From assembly GCF_001429605.1 (NCBI RefSeq), contig NZ_LMSS01000005.1, forward strand, positions 416,618-480,617: a stretch of DNA of 64,000 bases, written 5' to 3'. How positions within the stretch are numbered: position 1 is the stretch's first letter; each line of letters begins with the position of its first letter. The notes under the pieces are model-generated. The model ran no database searches and was not told where the DNA came from. It saw nothing but the letters and a program-made list of their open reading frames with translations. The translations under genes were made by a program, and so were the position numbers. This stretch comes from Phycicoccus sp. Soil802 (GTDB taxonomy: Bacteria > Actinomycetota > Actinomycetes > Actinomycetales > Dermatophilaceae). Positions 47,844 to 58,416 of this stretch are shown piece after piece.

Positions 47844-49034
47844 TCAGCCGAGCCGGTCGAGGGCCTGCCCGAGGTCGGCGATGAGGTCCTCGACGTCCTC
47901 GATGCCGACCGACAGGCGGATCAGGTCGGCGGGCACCTCGAGCTCGGTGCCGGCGACCGACGCGTGGGTCATCCGCGCGGGGTGCTCGATGAGCGACTCC
48001 ACCCCGCCGAGGGACTCGCCCAGGGTCCACAGCTGGGTCTCGCCGCAGACCTTGACGGCGACGTCCTCCCCCGCCCTGACCTGGAAAGAGATCATGCCTC
48101 CGAACCGCTTCATCTGGCGCTTCGCGACCTCGTGGCCGGGGTGGCTCTCCAGGCCGGGGTAGTGGACGGCGCTGACGGCTGGGTGGGCGGTGAGGAACTC
48201 CACGACGCGCTCGGCGTTGTCGCTGTGCTTCTCCATCCGAAGCGCCAGCGTCTTCAGCCCGCGCAGGACGAGCCAGGCGTCCATCGGTCCGGCGACCGCG
48301 CCCATCGAGTTCTGGTGGAACGCAACGCGATCCACCGCGTCCTCGAAGCCCGGCACGGTGATGTCGTGGCCCACCACGACGGCGCCACCGACGACGTCGG
48401 AGTGGCCGCCGCAGTACTTGGTCGTCGAGTGCGTGACGATGTCGGCGCCGAGCGCGAGCGGCTGCTGCAGGTAGGGCGAGGCGAAGGTGTTGTCGACCAC
48501 CAGCAACGCGCCTGCGCCGTGCGCGAGCTCGGCCAGGGCGGAGATGTCGGCGATGCCGAGCAACGGGTTGGTCGGCGTCTCGACCCAGAGGATCTTGGTG
48601 CTGCCGGGGCGGATCGCGGCGCGCACCGCGTCGAGGTCGCCCATCGGCGCGATGGTGTGGTCCACGCCCCACGTGGTCAGGACCTTGTTGAAGAGCCGGT
48701 AGGTGCCGCCATAGGCATCGCTCGGGACGACCACGTGGTCACCGGGCGTGAGGAGGGCCCGCAGGACGGTGTCCTGACCGGCCAGACCCGACGAGAAGGC
48801 GAAGCCGCGGGCGCCACCCTCGAGCGCTGCGAAGCACTCCTCCAGGGCGGTGCGGGTCGGGTTGGCCGAGCGGCTGTACTCGTAGCCGCCGCGGAAGCCA
48901 CCGATCCCGTCCTGCTTGTAGGTGGACACCTGGAAGATGGGGGTGATCACCGCTCCGGTGCCTGCGTCCGGCTCCTGCCCCGCGTGGATCGCACGCGTCG
49001 AGAAGCCGTGGTCAGTGCTGTGCTGCTCCGTCAT
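47844..49034 (-). CDS. metB: Cystathionine gamma-synthase / gamma-lyase
   Basis: 396-aa PLP enzyme of the Cys/Met metabolism family. EYSRSANPTRTALEECFAAL, NTFASPYLQQPLALGADIVT, the PLP Lys in THSTTKYCGGHSD and the C-terminal RLSVGIEDVEDLIADL. The gamma-synthase and gamma-lyase cannot be told apart by motif. With the beta-synthase at 53-54 kb it can run reverse transsulfuration to cysteine, needed for mycothiol. Confidence 0.92.
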   Translation of the reverse strand: MTEQHSTDHGFSTRAIHAGQEPDAGTGAVITPIFQVSTYKQDGIGGFRGGYEYSRSANPTRTALEECFAALEGGARGFAFSSGLAGQDTVLRALLTPGDHVVVPSDAYGGTYRLFNKVLTTWGVDHTIAPMGDLDAVRAAIRPGSTKILWVETPTNPLLGIADISALAELAHGAGALLVVDNTFASPYLQQPLALGADIVTHSTTKYCGGHSDVVGGAVVVGHDITVPGFEDAVDRVAFHQNSMGAVAGPMDAWLVLRGLKTLALRMEKHSDNAERVVEFLTAHPAVSAVHYPGLESHPGHEVAKRQMKRFGGMISFQVRAGEDVAVKVCGETQLWTLGESLGGVESLIEHPARMTHASVAGTELEVPADLIRLSVGIEDVEDLIADLGQALDRLG

Positions 49035-49055
49035 GGCGGCAAGGCTAGCCCCCGC

Positions 49056-49541
49056 TCAGGAGCCCTCCGGCGACCCCTCCTGCGCGTCCTCCCGCACCAC
49101 CGGGTCGCCCAGCCGGATGACCCCTCCCTCGAGGATCCGGAACACCGTGCCGCCGCGCGCGTGGAGGGCCTTCATCGCCCCGGGGCCGATGAGGTCGTCC
49201 ATCAGGCGACAGGGTGCGGCGGGGCGCACCACCTCGAGCAGGGCCTCCCCCATCCGGATCCGGGTGCCCGGGCGGCCCGGCACCGGCCCGCCGGACAGGG
49301 TGATGTTGCGACGGGTGGCGCCTGCGTCGACCGGGGCGCCGAGGGCCCGGCTCGCGTCGGCGAGGGAGGGTGCCGACTGCACGGTGACGTGGCGGTGCTT
49401 GGAGCCGTGGTAGCGGTCGCCGACCAGCCCTGCGCCCGCCTCGGCGACGACCGACTCGACCGGCCGCATGGGCAGCTTGGTGGCCTTGGCGACGTGGATC
49501 GAGGCCACCGTGCCGAGGTCGACGTCGACCGGGTCGTCCAT
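49056..49541 (-). CDS. MOSC-domain protein
   Basis: 161 aa from ATG 49541, overlapping the stop of the upstream GNAT gene by one base. GTVASIHVAKATKLPMRPVE, GAGLVGDRYHG (family motif) and RRNITLSGG then the conserved Cys in APCRLMDDL. MOSC domains transfer sulfur or reduce N-hydroxyl compounds with molybdenum cofactor. Stand-alone; partner unknown. Confidence 0.87.
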   Translation of the reverse strand: MDDPVDVDLGTVASIHVAKATKLPMRPVESVVAEAGAGLVGDRYHGSKHRHVTVQSAPSLADASRALGAPVDAGATRRNITLSGGPVPGRPGTRIRMGEALLEVVRPAAPCRLMDDLIGPGAMKALHARGGTVFRILEGGVIRLGDPVVREDAQEGSPEGS

Positions 49542-50554
49542 CACAGCGTCACCACCTTCTGCCACTCGCGCATCATGCCGTCGTGGACGAAGCCGAGGTC
49601 GCGGTTGACCGCCAGCATCGCCGCGTTGTCGTCGGCGTTCCAGGTGCGGACGCTCGTCGTGTCCGGCGAGCCCTCCATCAGCGCCAGCGTCCCGGCCGCC
49701 TTCATCCGCAGCCCGAGCCGGTGACCTCGGTGTTCGCGCATCACGAGGGTGTCCTGCTGGAACGCCACCTGCGGGTCGGCCTGCGGCACCTGCACCTGGG
49801 TGTAGCCGACCAGCTGACCCGTGGCCTCGTGCTGGGCGTATGCGTCGACGACCCGGCGACCGATCGCGGCGATCCGCTGGTAGTCGGTGCGCACCCGCTC
49901 CTCGTCCCACCGCTCCTCCTCGAGGACGAGGTCGCCCATCGGGATGTCAGTGCTCATCCGACGGCTCAGCTCCGCGCGTCCGGCCAACCACGACTCCGGT
50001 ATGCCGTCCCAGCAGGTCCGCACGACGTACCCGTCCGCGTCGTGCCCCTCCACCGCGGCGTCCAGCCGCGCCCGGTCAGCGGGAAGGGACAGCGAGCTGC
50101 GCAGCACGGTCTGCGCCGCGGCATACCCATGTCGTGCGGCGAAGTCCTCGCCGCTCTCGTCGCGGGCACCCACCCGCCACTGCGTCTCGGTGAGGAGGAC
50201 CGTGCGACGGTGCTCGAGGGCTGAAGCCTCGGCCTGCTCCAGGAGAGCGGTGCCGATGCCGCGCCGACGGTGGTCGGGGTGCACCACGACGGTGACCACG
50301 GCCTGCGCCAGGTTGTCGTGCCTGGGCATCACCAGCCCCGCCGCGCCGACCACGGTGCCCGACTGGTCGACCCCGGCCCACGCGATCCGGTGCTGCGAGG
50401 TGCTGCGCGTCATCTCCCGCAGCTCGTCGGCCGAGTGGGCGGAGTGGTCCGGGCCGAAGGTGTGCCGCCCGTCAGCGGCGAAGACCCCCGCCCAGTCGTC
50501 GAAGAGCTGGCGCTGGGCGTCGTGCGGGTCCTCGACCAGGACGATGGTGACCAT
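49541..50554 (-). CDS. Tandem GNAT acetyltransferase
   Basis: 337 aa from ATG 50554 ([14 protein letters not shown]). Two GNAT modules: the first has [20 protein letters not shown] near residue 95, the second the remnant [20 protein letters not shown] near 255 with [20 protein letters not shown]. Only the first acetyl-CoA loop is perfect. Similar two-module proteins acetylate small molecules. Coupled to the MOSC gene. Confidence 0.87.
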   Translation of the reverse strand: MVTIVLVEDPHDAQRQLFDDWAGVFAADGRHTFGPDHSAHSADELREMTRSTSQHRIAWAGVDQSGTVVGAAGLVMPRHDNLAQAVVTVVVHPDHRRRGIGTALLEQAEASALEHRRTVLLTETQWRVGARDESGEDFAARHGYAAAQTVLRSSLSLPADRARLDAAVEGHDADGYVVRTCWDGIPESWLAGRAELSRRMSTDIPMGDLVLEEERWDEERVRTDYQRIAAIGRRVVDAYAQHEATGQLVGYTQVQVPQADPQVAFQQDTLVMREHRGHRLGLRMKAAGTLALMEGSPDTTSVRTWNADDNAAMLAVNRDLGFVHDGMMREWQKVVTL

Positions 50555-50673
50555 GGCACCACCTTCCCCGAGGTGACGTGGCGGGGCCACCGAGTTTGCC
50601 CGGGCCGCGCGGACGTCACCCCACCGTAAGGTCCAGCCGGAACAGTCGTGGGGCAGGCCGCGTTGGACCGGTC

Positions 50674-51399
50674 GTGATATTCGGATCGCGCGCCAAGACC
50701 ACCCTGCCCACCGCCGAGAACGCCCTGCGCGGACGCGAGACACGTCCGTTCCACATCGCCGACGAGCACGTCGTCCTGCACACGCCGCTCGAGGGCCCCT
50801 GGCCCGAGGGCACCGAGGTGCTCTACATCGCGATGGGGTGCTTCTGGGGCGCCGAGCGCATCTTCTGGCGGCTCCCGGGGGTCGTCACCACCGCCGCCGG
50901 CTACATGGGCGGCCTCACCCCGAACCCCACCTACGAGGAGACCTGCACCGGCCTGACCGGTCACGCCGAAGCGGTGCTGGTCGCCTACGACCCGGAGCAG
51001 ACCACCCCCGAGCTGCTGCTGAAGGAGTTCTGGGAGAACCACGACCCGACCCAGGGCAACCGCCAGGGCAACGACATCGGCACGGCCTACCGGTCGGCGA
51101 TCTACTGGACCACCCCCGACCAGCAGCGCGCCGCCGAGGCGACCCGCGAGGCGTTCCAGAAGGTGTTGACCGACAACGCGTTCGGCACCATCACGACGGA
51201 GCTGCGCTCAGCCGAGGACGCCGGCCCGTTCTACTACGCCGAGGACTACCACCAGCAGTACCTCTACAAGAACCCCGGCGGCTACTGCAACCACGGGCCC
51301 AACGGCATGACCTGCCCGGTCGGGATCGTGAAGCAGGACCAGCTGCCGTCCCAGGAGAGCGTGCTGCGCGTCAACGACTCGAGCAACCTCGGCGGCTGA
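50674..51399 (+). CDS. msrA: Peptide-methionine (S)-S-oxide reductase
   Basis: Repairs oxidised methionine. 241 aa from the GTG at 50674. Catalytic Cys in [15 protein letters not shown], then [38 protein letters not shown] and YHQQYL. A Gly-rich C-terminal segment with [13 protein letters not shown] supplies resolving Cys. Divergent from the tandem GNAT gene. Confidence 0.94.
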   Translation: MIFGSRAKTTLPTAENALRGRETRPFHIADEHVVLHTPLEGPWPEGTEVLYIAMGCFWGAERIFWRLPGVVTTAAGYMGGLTPNPTYEETCTGLTGHAEAVLVAYDPEQTTPELLLKEFWENHDPTQGNRQGNDIGTAYRSAIYWTTPDQQRAAEATREAFQKVLTDNAFGTITTELRSAEDAGPFYYAEDYHQQYLYKNPGGYCNHGPNGMTCPVGIVKQDQLPSQESVLRVNDSSNLGG

Positions 51400-51425
51400 G
51401 GCCCGCCGCGCTGACCGCGCGCGAG

Positions 51426-51457
51426 GTCCATCCGTGGCGTCGAAGGCACGGATGGAC
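51426..51457. terminator. Terminator between msrA and the DUF1992 gene
   Basis: GTCCATCCGTG (51426-51436) / CACGGATGGAC (51447-51457), perfect 11-bp arms between two convergent genes. Confidence 0.75.
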
Positions 51458-51474
51458 GTCGGATCCCCTGGTGG

Positions 51475-51984
51475 TCAGGCTCCCGACAGGCGCCGCAGCA
51501 GCCGGGTGAGCCACGCGGGGCCCTGACGGTCGCGAGCCGCCGAGGTGGTCGCGTGGCCGGCGGCCGCTGCTCGCTGGGCAGCCTGTTCCTCGCGCAGGGT
51601 GCGCCACTGCTCGACCAGGTCGTCGACGTCGACGAGCGGCGCCCAGATCGGGAAGGTCGACCCGACCCCCGGCCGCAGCCGGTCCGTCTTCACCCGGTGG
51701 TTGTAGTCCTCCAGCACGGCGCGGACGCTCGCCTCGGTGCGCAGGTCGAGCAGTGACCCCGGGAACGTGGCGGCCTCCTTGCGCAGCGCCAACGGCGGCG
51801 ACAGCGCACCCGACAGGTCGAGGTGCTCCCGCTCAGCCAGCTGCCTGACCCACCAGTCCGGGTCGTCCCGCTCGGGGTCACCGAGGCTGCGCAGCGGCTT
51901 CCCCGTCCCGGGCAGGTTGTCGAACTCCCCGCGCTCCTGCGCCTCACGGATGGCGCGTTCCACCGGAGATTCCCAGTTCTCCAT
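51475..51984 (-). CDS. DUF1992 (DnaJ-homologue C28-like) protein
   Basis: 169 aa. SPVERAIREAQERGEFDNLP, then GTGKPLRSL and REHLDLSGALSPPLALRKEA, VRAVLEDYNHRVK mark DUF1992. The C-terminus is basic and amphipathic (LTRLLRRLSG). Function unknown; linked by name only to J-proteins. Confidence 0.88.
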   Translation of the reverse strand: MENWESPVERAIREAQERGEFDNLPGTGKPLRSLGDPERDDPDWWVRQLAEREHLDLSGALSPPLALRKEAATFPGSLLDLRTEASVRAVLEDYNHRVKTDRLRPGVGSTFPIWAPLVDVDDLVEQWRTLREEQAAQRAAAAGHATTSAARDRQGPAWLTRLLRRLSGA

Positions 51985-52053
51985 GGTGCCAACCTAACCC
52001 GGGCGCCGGAGGCCACGGTATGCCGCGGCGCCGGGCCCGCGTAGGGTCGCGGC

Positions 52054-52944
52054 ATGCGGATCGTGTCCCTGTTGCCCTCGACGACGGAGATCCTGTTCGC
52101 GCTCGGCGCCGGCGACCAGGTCGTGGGCGTCACGTTCGAGTGCGACACCCCGGCCGAGGCTCGTGAGCGCACGATCGTCTCCACGACAGCCATTCCCGAG
52201 GGCCTCTCGGCGAGCGACATCGACGCCTTCGTCAGCAAGGCCATGGCGGCCGGCGAAGACCTCTACCACCTCGACGCCGGAGCCCTCGGCGCCCTCGACG
52301 CCGACCTCGTGGTCACCCAGGACCTGTGCGCCGTCTGCGCCGTGGACGTCTCCGTCGTCGACGACGCCCTGGCCTTCCTCGGCTGCCGAGCCGAGGTCCT
52401 CACCATCGACCCCCACACCCTCGACGAGGTGCTCACCTCAGTGACCACGCTCGGTGCCGCCACGGGAACGTCCGCGCGCGCGTCGGAGCTCGTGGCCGGC
52501 CTCCGCGACCGCCTGTATGCCGTGGAGTCGGCCGTGCACGCCGCGCACCGACCGCGTGCGCTGGTGCTCGAGTGGACCGACCCGGCCTTCGCGCCCGGCC
52601 ACTGGGTGCCCGAGATGGTCACCCGAGCCGGGGGCATCAACGCGCTGGGCACCACGGGCGAGAAGTCGGTGCGCGTCACGTGGGACGCGGTGCGCGGCAG
52701 CGCCCCCGAGGTCATCGTCTGTGCACCCTGCGGTTACGACCTCGAGGGATCGACGGCGTTGGGCCGCAAGGCGATCGACGACGGGGAGCTGCCCGACGGC
52801 ATACCCGTGTGGGCGGTCGACGCGAACGCCAGCTTCGCCCGCCCCGGACCTCGCCTCGTCGACGGGGTGGAGGCGCTGGCCGGCATCCTGCACCCGGACG
52901 CGGCGCAGCCGCCGCGCCCGGACATGGCGCGACGGCTGCGGTGA
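52054..52944 (+). CDS. BtuF-like cobalamin-binding family protein without signal peptide
   Basis: 296 aa, MRIVSLLPSTTEILFALGAG. Class III periplasmic-binding fold, with GDQVVGVTFECDTP, VTQDLCAVCAVD and WVPEMVTRAGGINALG. There is no signal or lipobox and no transporter gene nearby, so a role in the cytoplasm is likely; such proteins are widespread in actinobacteria. The Cys-X-X-Cys motif (DLCAVCAV) is a feature of this subgroup. Confidence 0.85.
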   Translation: MRIVSLLPSTTEILFALGAGDQVVGVTFECDTPAEARERTIVSTTAIPEGLSASDIDAFVSKAMAAGEDLYHLDAGALGALDADLVVTQDLCAVCAVDVSVVDDALAFLGCRAEVLTIDPHTLDEVLTSVTTLGAATGTSARASELVAGLRDRLYAVESAVHAAHRPRALVLEWTDPAFAPGHWVPEMVTRAGGINALGTTGEKSVRVTWDAVRGSAPEVIVCAPCGYDLEGSTALGRKAIDDGELPDGIPVWAVDANASFARPGPRLVDGVEALAGILHPDAAQPPRPDMARRLR

Positions 52945-52984
52945 CCGGCGCACTGCGCCCGTCGGTGACTGGTCGACGAATCCC

Positions 52985-54361
52985 TTAGTCCACCAAGGCG
53001 ATCAGCAGGTCAGCACGGGTCAGCACGCCGACCGGCTTGCCGTCCTCGACGACCATGATCGCGTCGTGCTTCTCGAGCTCGTGGCGAGCCGCCGTGACGG
53101 CCTCACCGGCGCCGACGAGCGGCAGGGCCGGCTCCATGTGCTTGCCGACCGAGTCGGTGAGGTGCGCGCTGCCGTTGAACAGCGCCTCGAGCAGCGCCCG
53201 CTCGCTCACCGAACCCGCGACCTCGCCGGCCATCACCGGCGGTTCGGCCTTGACGACCGGCATCTGTGACACGGAGTACTCGTGGAGGATCTCGATGGCG
53301 TCGCGGACCGTCTCGGTCGGGTGCGTGTGGACGAGGGCGGGGATGTCGCCGGCCTTGCGGTGCAGCACCTCGCCGACCGTGGTCTCGGTGTGGGTGTGCA
53401 TGAAGCCGTAGGAGTTCATCCAGTCGTCGTTGAAGATCTTCGACATGTAGCCGCGACCGCTGTCGGGCAGGAGCACGACGACGACGGCATCGGCAGGCAG
53501 GTCCTTGGCGGCCCGCAGCGCCGCGACGACCGCCATGCCGCAGGAGCCGCCGACGAGCAGGCCCTCCTCCTTGGCGAGGCGGCGGGTCATCTCGAAGGAG
53601 TCGGCGTCGCTGACCGCGATGACCTCGTCGACGACGGCGGGGTCGTAGGCGGTGGGCCAGAAGTCCTCGCCGACACCCTCGACGAGGTAGGGGCGCCCGG
53701 TGCCACCGGAGTAGACCGAGCCCTCCGGGTCGGCGCCGATGATCTGCACGCGCCCGCCCTCGCGGGTCTCGGAGACCTCACGCAGGTAGCGACCCGTGCC
53801 GGTGATGGTGCCGCCGGTGCCGACGCCCGCGACGAAGTGCGTGACCTTGCCGTCGGTGTCGTCCCAGACCTCCGGGCCGGTCGACTCGTAGTGCGAGGCC
53901 GGGCCCATCGGGTTGGCGTACTGGTTGGGCTTCCACGCACCGTCGATCTCACGGACCAGGCGGTCGGACGTCTCGTAGTAGGAGTCCGGGTGGTCGGGAG
54001 CGACCGCGGTCGGGCAGACGACGACCTCCGCGCCGTAGGCCTTGAGGACGTCGCGCTTGTCCTGGCTCACCTTGTCGGGGCAGACGAAGACGCACTTGTA
54101 GCCCTTGCGCTGGGCCACCAGGGCCAGCCCGACGCCGGTGTTGCCGGAGGTCGGCTCGACGATGGTGCCGCCCGGCTTGAGCTCGCCGGAGGCCTCGGCC
54201 GCCTCGATCATCTTGAGCGCGATGCGGTCCTTCACCGACCCGCCCGGGTTCAGGTACTCCACCTTGGCGAGGATCGTGGCCGCGATCCCCTCGGTGACCG
54301 AGTTCAGCTTGACGAGGGGCGTGTTCCCGACCAGGTCGGCGATGTGCTCTGCGTACTTCAC
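52985..54361 (-). CDS. cbs: Cystathionine beta-synthase
   Basis: Joins serine and homocysteine. 458 aa. PLP domain about 1-330: LNPGGSVKDRIALKMIEAAE (PLP Lys), TSGNTGVGLALVAQRKGYK and VGTGGTITGTGRYLREV; then two CBS domains (about 335-458: AIEILHEYSVSQMPVVKAEP and KHDAIMVVEDGKPVGVLTRA). No haem-binding N-terminus. Pairs with the gamma-synthase/lyase at 48 kb. Confidence 0.95.
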   Translation of the reverse strand: MKYAEHIADLVGNTPLVKLNSVTEGIAATILAKVEYLNPGGSVKDRIALKMIEAAEASGELKPGGTIVEPTSGNTGVGLALVAQRKGYKCVFVCPDKVSQDKRDVLKAYGAEVVVCPTAVAPDHPDSYYETSDRLVREIDGAWKPNQYANPMGPASHYESTGPEVWDDTDGKVTHFVAGVGTGGTITGTGRYLREVSETREGGRVQIIGADPEGSVYSGGTGRPYLVEGVGEDFWPTAYDPAVVDEVIAVSDADSFEMTRRLAKEEGLLVGGSCGMAVVAALRAAKDLPADAVVVVLLPDSGRGYMSKIFNDDWMNSYGFMHTHTETTVGEVLHRKAGDIPALVHTHPTETVRDAIEILHEYSVSQMPVVKAEPPVMAGEVAGSVSERALLEALFNGSAHLTDSVGKHMEPALPLVGAGEAVTAARHELEKHDAIMVVEDGKPVGVLTRADLLIALVD

Positions 54362-54549
54362 CCGGCCATCCTCTCAGATGCTGGACAGGCCTCCGGACCG
54401 GGCGGGTGGTCTCAAAGCCGACTCTCGCCTCTCCTTCAAGTGGGGGATGCGACGCGACGGGGGCGGTCGCACCATCGAGGGGGTAGGGGGACACCATGTC
54501 AGCGTCGAGCGTTACCGTCAGAGGAGCCACGGACGAGAGGGGATGGCCC

Positions 54550-55632
54550 ATGAGCCGGGCACGACGCGCTCGCAAGATCGCCGCCACCGCCGCCTACGGT
54601 GGCGGTGGGCTCGCTGCGGGCATCGGCGCACTCGGCGCGATCGGCTACGGCGTGCTCAAGGTCGAGGCCAAGGTGGCCCGCCGCATCGTCGGCCAGCCGT
54701 TCGACGGCTCCCCCGACGACAACGGGCTCTACGGCGCCGGCGTGGGTGAGCCAGTCGAGCTCGTCGTCCTCGGCGACTCGTCCGCCGCGGGGATGGGAGC
54801 CGACCACCGCTACCAGACGGTGGGCGCGATCATCGCCAACGGCGTCTCGGCCCTGACCGGCCGCCCGGTCCGCCTCACCAACACCGCCGTGGTGGGGGCG
54901 GAGTCCTCCGGGCTCGAGCTCCAGCTCGCCAACGCCCTCGACCAGGTGCCACGACCCCACGTCGCGATCATCATGATCGGCGCCAACGACGTCACCCACC
55001 GCATCAACAAGGCCGTCGCCGTCCGCCACCTCGAGACCACGGTCCGGGCGCTGCGGGCCCTCGACACCGAGGTCGTCGTCGGCACCTGCCCGGACCTCGG
55101 CACCATCCAGCCGATCCCCCAGCCGTTGCGGCTGATCGGGCGCCGGTGGTCCCGTGACATGGCCGCGGCGCAGACCGTCGCCGTGGTCGAGGCCGGTGGC
55201 CGCACGGTGTCGCTCGGCGACCTGCTGGGCCCGGAGTTCGCCGAGCGGCCGCACGAGATGTTCAGCGCTGACCGGTTCCACCCCTCCCCCGCCGGCTACG
55301 CCCGAGCGGCCGCCGCCCTCCTGCCGAGCGTCTACGACGCCCTCGGGGTCCGGATCGGCGAGCCGAGCGAGGAGCGGCACCCCGACGCGCGCCGCGGTGA
55401 GGGTGTCGGCCCGGTCGCCGTCGCGGCCCAGTACGCCGTCCGTGACCCCGGCACCGAGGTCTCCGCGACCAAGATCGCCGGTCAGGCCCGCGGCCCCCGC
55501 GGTCGCTGGGCGATGCTGCTGCGCCGCCCGCACGACCCCGTGCCCGACCGCCAGGCCGAGTCGCCCGCCCCCGACGAGAGCAACGCCACAGTCGCGGACC
55601 CAGCCGCACGGCATACCATCGAGGCTGACTAA
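54550..55632 (+). CDS. SGNH/GDSL hydrolase
   Basis: 360 aa from ATG 54550 (MSRARRARKIAATAAYGGGG), preceded by GAGAGGGG. One N-terminal hydrophobic stretch (about 12-38) may anchor it. Blocks LVVLGDSSAAGMGADHRYQT (Ser nucleophile), NTAVVGAESSG, IMIGANDVTHRI and DRFHPSPAGYARAA (Asp/His) are complete. C-terminal 90 residues are charged and unstructured. Probably an esterase or lipase at the membrane. Same strand as the thiolase, 50 bp apart. Confidence 0.88.
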   Translation: MSRARRARKIAATAAYGGGGLAAGIGALGAIGYGVLKVEAKVARRIVGQPFDGSPDDNGLYGAGVGEPVELVVLGDSSAAGMGADHRYQTVGAIIANGVSALTGRPVRLTNTAVVGAESSGLELQLANALDQVPRPHVAIIMIGANDVTHRINKAVAVRHLETTVRALRALDTEVVVGTCPDLGTIQPIPQPLRLIGRRWSRDMAAAQTVAVVEAGGRTVSLGDLLGPEFAERPHEMFSADRFHPSPAGYARAAAALLPSVYDALGVRIGEPSEERHPDARRGEGVGPVAVAAQYAVRDPGTEVSATKIAGQARGPRGRWAMLLRRPHDPVPDRQAESPAPDESNATVADPAARHTIEAD

Positions 55633-55682
55633 GCGGCCGCTTATCTCGCGGCCCCTCGACGCTGTTGCATGAGGAGGACCCC

Positions 55683-56906
<1,224 letters not shown>

Positions 56907-56925
56907 TCGCTGCCCTTCCCGCGCC

Positions 56926-56984
56926 TCGAGAGGCCCGAAACCGATCCCCGTCACCCTCGGGATCCATGGTTTCGGGCCTCTCGA
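56926..56984 (+). terminator. Nested stem-loop after the thiolase gene
   Basis: Outer arms TCGAGAGGCCCGAAACC (56926-56942) and GGTTTCGGGCCTCTCGA (56968-56984), 17 of 17 paired; inner GATCCC (56943-56948) / GGGATC (56959-56964). Probable terminator, larger than normal. Confidence 0.75.
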
Positions 56985-57010
56985 CTGCCCGCGCCCGCAA
57001 GACTGGGCCC

Positions 57011-58066
57011 ATGGGGATCTTCAGCCGCAGGAAGGGCCGTGACGACCAGGGCGGGCAGGGCTCGCGAGAGTCGGTGACGGCCTTCTGGGACTGGTGGGTC
57101 GCCGAGGGTCGCGCGCTCGCAGACGCCAGCATCGCGGGCCGCCCGAACGACGACCTCGTCGCGGCGATGAGCCGTCGGGTCTCGGCCGTCCACCCCGGAC
57201 TCGCGTGGGAGCTCAGCCCCGGGCGCGAGGCCGAGCACTGCCTGGTGGTCAGCCCCGAGGGAGACGCGGCGCTTCGAGGCGCCGCCCGGCGGTGGGTCAG
57301 GGGCGCGCCTGCTGCCGACGCCACGTGGGAGTTCGCGGACTCCCGGCAGGCCAACCGCGAACCCGAGTCCATGACCCTCGAGGTGGGCGGCCAGACCATC
57401 TCGTTCGCAGACCTCGTGGTGGGCGCCCGACGCGAGGGATCACGGATCGACGTGACCGTGCACCATCCTGCGTTCGAGGCGCTCGACGAACGCGCGCGGG
57501 TCACCATCACGTTCCTCGGCCTCGACACCGCCCTGGGCGAGACCGGCGTCGAGCTCTGGGTCGGCGAGGTGACGCCCTCGGTGGTGCCGCCCCTGGACGG
57601 GTTCGGGCTCGCCGGGCTGCGGGCAGTCGTCCGAGACCTCGAGGCCGAGTCGACCGACGAGGACGGCCAACCACACTGGGCCATCCTCAACGGCACCGGT
57701 GACGGCGGCCCGATCCTGGCGATGGCCCAGATCCCGCTGCACCCCGCCACGGCGCCCGACCTCGACACCCACGCGGCGGTCGCGGTCCCCTACTCCGACC
57801 AGACCGACTCGGGGCTGCCCGGCCAGGACGCGTTGACCGAGCTGCGCGCCCTCGAGGACTCGATCAACGGGGCGCTCGGCGACAGCGGTCGGGTGGTGGC
57901 CCACCAGTCCCACGCGGGGGTGCGGCTGCTGCACGTCTACCTCGACTCCACCGCCGACGACGCGGTGCCGTCGCTCGCAGCGGTGTGCGACCCGTGGGCG
58001 CAGGACGTCCGGATCAGGGTAACTCCGGACCCCGGGTGGGCGAACGTGGCCCACCTGCGCACCTGA
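57011..58066 (+). CDS. Conserved hypothetical protein
   Basis: 351 aa, ATG 57011 (MGIFSRRKGRDDQGGQGSRE). Soluble, no signal peptide. Starts with a charged stretch and TAFWDWWVAEGRALADASIA; a duplicated-looking part follows with WELSPGREAEHCLVVSPEGD and WEFADSRQANREPESM. The build recalls DUF695-like proteins but I cannot fix the family. Ends NVAHLRT. Confidence 0.7.
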   Translation: MGIFSRRKGRDDQGGQGSRESVTAFWDWWVAEGRALADASIAGRPNDDLVAAMSRRVSAVHPGLAWELSPGREAEHCLVVSPEGDAALRGAARRWVRGAPAADATWEFADSRQANREPESMTLEVGGQTISFADLVVGARREGSRIDVTVHHPAFEALDERARVTITFLGLDTALGETGVELWVGEVTPSVVPPLDGFGLAGLRAVVRDLEAESTDEDGQPHWAILNGTGDGGPILAMAQIPLHPATAPDLDTHAAVAVPYSDQTDSGLPGQDALTELRALEDSINGALGDSGRVVAHQSHAGVRLLHVYLDSTADDAVPSLAAVCDPWAQDVRIRVTPDPGWANVAHLRT

Positions 58067-58133
58067 GCGACGGCGCCCACGACCATGCCGACGACTCGCG
58101 GGGACCACCCGGCGAGCCGTCCGGGTATGCCGG

Positions 58134-58415
58134 TCAGGCGAGCTCGCGGCGCAGGTCGGCCAGCCGCGAGGTCAGGTCGGCCGTGGCTCCGCCGCCTGCC
58201 TCACACACGTCGTAGACCAGGACGGTCAGCTGGTCCATCAGGACCGCCGGGCCGAGGTCGGGGACCGGTCCTCGGGGACCTGCGAGGTCGTCGAGCAGGC
58301 TCCGGACGCTCGGCGCCCATGCCAGCGCGCGGTCCAGCGGTAGCTGTTGCCACCGCCGGACCACGCGTTGCAGTTCGGCCGAAACCTCCTGCGGAACAGG
58401 CGATCTCGGGGTCAC
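58134..58415 (-). CDS. Small conserved hypothetical protein
   Basis: 93 aa, GTG start 58415. SAELQRVVRRWQQLPLDRAL, then LDDLAGPRGPVPDLGPAVLM, a helical soluble protein. It begins one base after the Bax-inhibitor stop, so it is co-transcribed with that gene. No known domain recognised. Confidence 0.65.
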   Translation of the reverse strand: MTPRSPVPQEVSAELQRVVRRWQQLPLDRALAWAPSVRSLLDDLAGPRGPVPDLGPAVLMDQLTVLVYDVCEAGGGATADLTSRLADLRRELA

Positions 58416-58416
58416 G

